From Streptomyces genisteinicus (lineage in GTDB: Bacteria; Actinomycetota; Actinomycetes; Streptomycetales; Streptomycetaceae): a DNA stretch of 64,000 nucleotides. The position numbers were made by a program, and so were the translations under genes. The notes under the pieces were generated by a model. The model was not told the DNA's origin. It ran no database searches and was given only the letters and a program-made list of their open reading frames with translations. This document shows, one piece after another, positions 60,475 to 64,000 of the stretch (the first letter of the stretch is position 1; the number at the start of each line of letters is the position of its first letter). Location of the stretch: the NCBI RefSeq assembly GCF_014489615.1, contig NZ_CP060825.1, positions 3,858,501-3,922,500 of the forward strand. Reading direction: 5' to 3'.

Positions 60475-60596
60475 TCGGCGTACGCTGGGGCGCGTGGGTT
60501 TGCCTGAGAAGGCTCTCGGGTACACCATGGAAGTCACGGATCGTTCGCGACCGTGCTAACCCGGTCCGGCTCCTCCCCCCCCGAGTCGGCCGGAAA

Positions 60597-60631
60597 GACG
60601 ACCCCCGCTCTCCCCCCCGGCGGGGGTCGTC
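60597..60631 (-). terminator. hairpin inside the HAD/ssd divergent region
   Basis: GACGACCCCCGC / GCGGGGGTCGTC is a 12-bp perfect stem with an 11-nt C-rich loop. On the minus strand TTT follows immediately. There is no gene upstream for it to end, so it may terminate a small RNA or act as an attenuator upstream of the HAD gene. Confidence 0.5.
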
Positions 60632-60798
60632 GCATGTCCGGAGGGGTTTTCCCGTTCATCGGCAGGCTCCGGGCCGCCGAGTGCCCCGCAGCATCGCCTT
60701 CCGGGTCGCGGAGGGCCCACCCCCGGTTTCGTGACTCTGTGTAGTCATGCTGGTGCTCTCCGGAAGTCGTTCAACGCTCACCGGTTTGGGCTACGGAG

Positions 60799-60825
60799 TT
60801 ATTCACAGGTGGCGGGTTATCCACA
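60799..60825 (+). promoter_or_regulatory. pair of DnaA-box-like sites upstream of ssd, 18 bp apart
   Basis: TTATTCACA (60799-60807) and TTATCCACA (60817-60825), same orientation, starting 18 bp apart. A weaker AGATCCACA follows at 60837. They lie about 125-150 bp before the ssd start in an AT-rich block. DnaA control of a septum-site gene is an inference. Confidence 0.5.
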
Positions 60826-60948
60826 GTTTTTCAGCAAGATCCACACGATTTTTCAGTGCACTCCACCGTGATTCCAGCCGCGAAGTCCGCGGGACGGAGG
60901 AATCGCGCACTCGCAGCCGTGCGGTGCGCAGGGAGAGGGTGGGAGACC

Positions 60949-62052
60949 GTGGCCGGATCCATCACATCGCCGCGTGGCCAGTCGACCGGGGGACGCCGGG
61001 ACGGGCCCCTGATCGTGACCGAAGACGTCGCGCTCCTGGACGACCTGCTGCGCCTGTGCGCGGCCGCCGGTGCGGAGCCGGAGGTGCACCATGCGGTGCC
61101 CGAGCGGCGGGACGCCTGGGAGGGGGCACCCCTGATCCTCGTGGGCGACGACGCCGCACACCGCTGCCGGGGAGCCGGACGCCGCAGCGGCGTGCTGCTC
61201 GTGGGCCGGGACCAGGACGACCCCGAGGTCTGGCGGCGGGCCGTGGAGATCGGGGCCGACGGCGTCCTGTGCCTCCCCGACGCCGAGACCTGGCTCGTCG
61301 ACCGCATCGCGGACGTCGTCGAGGGTGTCGACCGGCCGGCGCTGACCGTCGGGGTGATCGGCGGCCGGGGCGGCGCCGGGGCGTCGACGCTCGCCTGTGC
61401 GCTCGCCGTCACAGCGGCGCGCGACGGGCGGCGCACCATGCTCGTCGACGGGGATCCGCTCGGCGGCGGCCTGGACGTGCTGCTCGGCGGCGAGCATGCG
61501 GAAGGACGCCGATGGCCGGATTTCGCCGCCTCGAAGGGCAGGGTCGCCGGTGGAGCACTGGAGGAGTCCCTGCCGCAACTCCACTCCCTGCGGGTACTCA
61601 GCTGGGACCGGGGAGACTCGGTCGTGGTGCCGCCCGAGGCCATGCGCTCCGTGCTGGCCGCCGCCCGGCGCCGCGGCGGTGTGGTCGTCGTCGACCTGCC
61701 GCGCCGTGTGGACGACGGCGTCGCCGAGGCGCTCGCCCAACTCGACCTGGGGCTGCTCGTGGTGCCGGGCGAACTGCGGGCGGTCGCCGCCGCGAACAGG
61801 GTCGCATCGGCCGTGGGCATGGTCCTCGGCGACCTGCGCGTGGTGGTGCGCGGCCCGTACGCGCCCGGCCTGGACGAGCGCTGGGTCGCCGGCGCGCTCG
61901 GGCTGCCGCTCGTGGGTGAACTCCCCGTGGACACGGGGCTGCTCGAGGCCCAGGGGGAGGGATCCCCGCCCGGCGCCGTCGGCCGCAGCCCCCTGGCCCG
62001 CTTCTGCACGGCCTTCTGGGAGAAGGCCTTCGCCGGGGAGGCCCGGCCATGA
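60949..62052 (+). CDS. ssd: septum site-determining protein Ssd (MinD/CpaE-like)
   Basis: 367 residues. An N-terminal receiver-like region (about 15-125, ILVGDDAAH) precedes a MinD/ParA-like ATPase fold whose P-loop reads VIGGRGGAGASTLACALA. Both lysines of the canonical deviant Walker A are replaced, as I recall for Ssd proteins, so ATP hydrolysis is doubtful. DGDPLGGGLDVLLGG and VVVDLPRRVDDG are the following switch segments. Ssd affects septum formation in mycobacteria; in Tad loci the CpaE-like relative positions the secretion machine. GTG start with GGGAGAGGGTGGGAG upstream. Its stop overlaps the TadA start by 4 bp. Confidence 0.88.
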   Translation: MAGSITSPRGQSTGGRRDGPLIVTEDVALLDDLLRLCAAAGAEPEVHHAVPERRDAWEGAPLILVGDDAAHRCRGAGRRSGVLLVGRDQDDPEVWRRAVEIGADGVLCLPDAETWLVDRIADVVEGVDRPALTVGVIGGRGGAGASTLACALAVTAARDGRRTMLVDGDPLGGGLDVLLGGEHAEGRRWPDFAASKGRVAGGALEESLPQLHSLRVLSWDRGDSVVVPPEAMRSVLAAARRRGGVVVVDLPRRVDDGVAEALAQLDLGLLVVPGELRAVAAANRVASAVGMVLGDLRVVVRGPYAPGLDERWVAGALGLPLVGELPVDTGLLEAQGEGSPPGAVGRSPLARFCTAFWEKAFAGEARP

Positions 62053-63197
62053 GCGCGGGACTCCTGGAGGCTGTACGGCAGCGGCTGGCGGAGAGCGGCG
62101 CGGAGCCGACCCCCGCGCGCGTGGCGGCCGCGCTCCGCGCCCAGGGCAGACTGCTGGGCGACGCCGAAGTGCTCGGCGGCACGGAGGAGTTGCGGGGCGA
62201 ACTCGTGGGTGCCGGTCCGCTGGAGCCGCTGCTCGCCGACCCCTCCGTCACCGATGTGCTCGTGTCCGCGCCGGACCGGGTGTGGGTGGACCGGGGCGGA
62301 GGACTCGAACTCACGGCCGTGACCTTCCCCGACGCCGCGTCCGTGCGCCGGCTCGCACAGCGTCTCGCGGCCGTCGCCGAGCGCCGGCTCGACGACGCGC
62401 GGCCGTGGGTCGACGCCCGGCTGCCCGACGGCACCCGGATGCACGCGGTGATCCCGCCGGTCGCAGTCGGCTCCACGTGCCTGTCCCTGAGGGTGGTGAG
62501 ACCCCGGGCCTTCTCGCCGGCCGAGCTCGTCCGGGCCGGGACCGTGCCGCCGGGCGGCGACCGGATCCTGCGCGCTCTGGTGGCTGCGAGGCTCTCCTTC
62601 CTGATCAGCGGCGGCACGGGGTCGGGGAAGACCACTCTGCTGAGCAGCCTGCTGGGACTGGTGGGGGAGCGGGAGCGCATCGTCCTCGCGGAGGACTCCG
62701 CCGAACTCAGGCCCGACCACCCTCATGTGGTGCGGCTCGAGTCGCGCGCGGCCAACCAGGAGGGTTCGGGCCGGGTGACCCTGCGGGATCTGGTCAGACA
62801 GGCACTGCGGATGCGGCCCGACCGGCTGGTCGTCGGTGAGGTGCGCGGCGAAGAGGTGGCGGACCTGCTTGCCGCGCTGAACACCGGGCACCAGGGCGGG
62901 TGCGGAACCGTGCATGCCAACACCGCGGCCGACGTCCCCGCCAGGCTGGAAGCCCTGGGTACTGCCGCGGGCCTCGACCGGGCGGCCCTGCACAGTCAGC
63001 TGGCCGCAGCGCTCGACGTCGTGGTCCATGTCGCGCGCGATGCCGCCGGGCGGCGCCGGATCGCCGAGATGCACGTGCTGGAGCGGGACGCGAGCGGGCT
63101 GGTGGTGACCGTCCCGGCACTCCGCTGGGGTGCCGAGACCTTCATGCCGGGCCCGGGATGGCAGCCGCTGCGGGCACTGATGGGGGAGGCGCTGTGA
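62049..63197 (+). CDS. tadA: TadA/CpaF family secretion ATPase
   Basis: 382 residues. A type II/IV secretion ATPase with an N-terminal helical domain, LLADPSVTDVLVSAPDRVWV, Walker A SGGTGSGKTTLLSSLLG near 187, the Asp box ERIVLAEDSAELR, Walker B MRPDRLVVGEVRG and the His box NTGHQGGCGTVHANT. It powers assembly of Flp/Tad pili in the cytoplasm at the inner face of the membrane. Coupled by overlaps to ssd upstream and tadB downstream, the start of a tad operon. Confidence 0.93.
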   Translation: MSAGLLEAVRQRLAESGAEPTPARVAAALRAQGRLLGDAEVLGGTEELRGELVGAGPLEPLLADPSVTDVLVSAPDRVWVDRGGGLELTAVTFPDAASVRRLAQRLAAVAERRLDDARPWVDARLPDGTRMHAVIPPVAVGSTCLSLRVVRPRAFSPAELVRAGTVPPGGDRILRALVAARLSFLISGGTGSGKTTLLSSLLGLVGERERIVLAEDSAELRPDHPHVVRLESRAANQEGSGRVTLRDLVRQALRMRPDRLVVGEVRGEEVADLLAALNTGHQGGCGTVHANTAADVPARLEALGTAAGLDRAALHSQLAAALDVVVHVARDAAGRRRIAEMHVLERDASGLVVTVPALRWGAETFMPGPGWQPLRALMGEAL

Positions 63198-64000
63198 GGC
63201 TCGGCGAGACGGTCTGCGCCGCCGCGGCCTGCGCGGGTGCGGCCGCCTGGCTGGTGACGGCGGACGGCCGGGAGCGGCGCCGGGCCGCGCTCCTGCTGGC
63301 GGGGCCCGCGCAGCCGCTCTCCCGGGACCGGCTGCACGGGAGCCTCCTCGGCCTGGCACGGAGGCACACGGAGTGGCTCTGCCTGCTCCCCGCAGCGCTG
63401 CTCGCGCTGCTGGCGGGCTCCGTGGTGCCGGCCGTCCTCGGAGTGCTCGCGGTGCCGCTCGTGCGACGGCGTCTGCGCGCACGGCAGCGGGAGCGGGAGA
63501 AGCGGCGCAGGGCGGCCGAGGTCGTGGCCCTGTGCGGCGCGATCACGGGCGAGCTGCGGGCCGGGTCGCAGCCCGGAGCGGCGCTGCGGCTCGGAGCCCG
63601 CGCCACGGACGCGCTCGGCGGGGGCGAGTCCGCCGTGCTGGCGGCCGCCCGCTTCGGAGGCGACGTGCCCGAGACGCTGCGTGCGGCATCCCAGCAACCC
63701 GGGGCGGAAGGGCTGGCGGGGATGGCCGCCTGCTGGCAGGTGGCGGTCGGCAGCGGAGCCGGGCTCGCCGACGGACTGGACCGGCTCGAGGCGGCCCTGC
63801 GGTCGGCGGTCGACCAGCAGGACGAACTGCGGGCGCAGTTGGCGGGCGCGTGGTCGACCGTGACGCTGCTCGCGCTGCTCCCGCTCGCCGGTCTCGGACT
63901 CGGTGCCGCACTCGGAGCGGATCCGCTGGAGGTGCTGTTCCACACTCCCGCCGGTCTGGCCTGCCTGGCCATCGGAGGAGTGCTGGAGACCGCGGGCGTC
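63194..64000 (+). CDS. tadB: TadB-like type II secretion F-family membrane protein (partial, cut by window end)
   Basis: 269 residues are visible from a GTG overlapping the tadA stop (GTGA). Hydrophobic helices (CLLPAALLALLAGSVVPAVLG; VTLLALLPLAGLGLGAALGA) flank a cytoplasmic GspF-like helical domain (VVALCGAITGELRAGSQPGA, AACWQVAVGSGAGLADGLDR). It forms the inner-membrane platform of the Tad pilus with TadC. The 3' end and the remaining tad genes lie beyond the window. Confidence 0.88.
   Translation, partial: MRLGETVCAAAACAGAAAWLVTADGRERRRAALLLAGPAQPLSRDRLHGSLLGLARRHTEWLCLLPAALLALLAGSVVPAVLGVLAVPLVRRRLRARQREREKRRRAAEVVALCGAITGELRAGSQPGAALRLGARATDALGGGESAVLAAARFGGDVPETLRAASQQPGAEGLAGMAACWQVAVGSGAGLADGLDRLEAALRSAVDQQDELRAQLAGAWSTVTLLALLPLAGLGLGAALGADPLEVLFHTPAGLACLAIGGVLETAGV

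Larger units (their letters stand above)
60475..60948. promoter_or_regulatory. 474-bp divergent region between HAD and ssd genes
   Basis: No protein gene supported. It contains a strong hairpin at 60597-60631 and, closer to ssd, an AT-richer block (60795-60860) with two DnaA-box-like sites. The length and the internal hairpin suggest a second small transcript or a leader for the HAD gene. Confidence 0.45.

Noticed and set aside
1..64000. Secondary-metabolite gene cluster or intact prophage
   Set aside because: No polyketide synthase, NRPS, terpene or RiPP core genes and no phage structural genes were seen; the accessory zone is small and decayed.

Overview
The window is about 72% GC, with tightly packed genes, frequent GTG starts and many 4-bp ATGA/GTGA overlaps. 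Together with WblA, Crp, MarP, MptB-like and Ssd/TadA-type proteins this points to a chromosomal core segment of a Streptomyces. Most of it looks collinear with the S. coelicolor SCO3615-to-SCO3556 neighbourhood as I remember it.

Layout. 1-3.6 kb: the 3' end of aspartokinase, an aspartate-semialdehyde dehydrogenase-like gene that has lost its catalytic cysteine, and a SigE-type sigma factor translationally coupled to a single-pass membrane protein. 3.9-7.5 kb: a SURF1-like protein, an S9 prolyl-oligopeptidase-type hydrolase, an NTF2-like protein and a small membrane protein. 7.9-16.4 kb: a 1725-residue AAA+ 'DNA repair ATPase', a flotillin and an OB-fold/NfeD-like membrane protein, divergent from a PucR/CdaR-type regulator. 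17.8-22.5 kb: TerD, a ModB-ModC fusion transporter, an HTH-TOBE molybdate-sensor-like protein and a ClC channel. 22.5-29.0 kb: an accessory zone ending at tRNA-Pro(CGG). It has lower GC, broken genes, a collapsed IS3 remnant, a ParB-like nuclease-fold protein, an imperfect copy of the tRNA 3' half (attachment-site scar), and a two-gene unit of an XRE-DUF488 fusion plus a cysteine-containing protein of unknown function.

29.2-44.2 kb: metallophosphoesterase, two coupled polyprenol-phosphate-mannose-type glycosyltransferases, a GatB/YqeY protein, a bifunctional penicillin-binding protein, wblA, paired ArsA/Get3-like ATPases, DUF4177, RidA, Nudix, an MBL hydrolase, a band-7 (SPFH) protein and Crp. 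44.4-55.7 kb: endonuclease III, a CoA-type Nudix hydrolase, a MarP-like protease, an epoxide-hydrolase-type enzyme, a holin-like membrane protein, NhaA, acetyl-CoA synthetase and a SulP-carbonic anhydrase fusion. 56-64 kb: a deacetylase-like lipoprotein, a CooC/MinD-type ATPase, a degenerate Fic-like protein, a likely Ms1-type RNA, an HAD-IB phosphatase, Ssd and the start of a Tad (Flp) secretion operon, cut by the window edge.

The most interesting points are: the flotillin/NfeD/giant-ATPase triad; the XRE-DUF488 pair in the tRNA-Pro island; the ModBC fusion with no adjacent modA; the catalytic-cysteine loss in the Asd-like protein; two DnaA-box pairs with identical 18-bp spacing; and the gene-free, terminator-bounded stretch beside the HAD gene that fits the position of the RNA-polymerase-binding RNA Ms1/scr3559.
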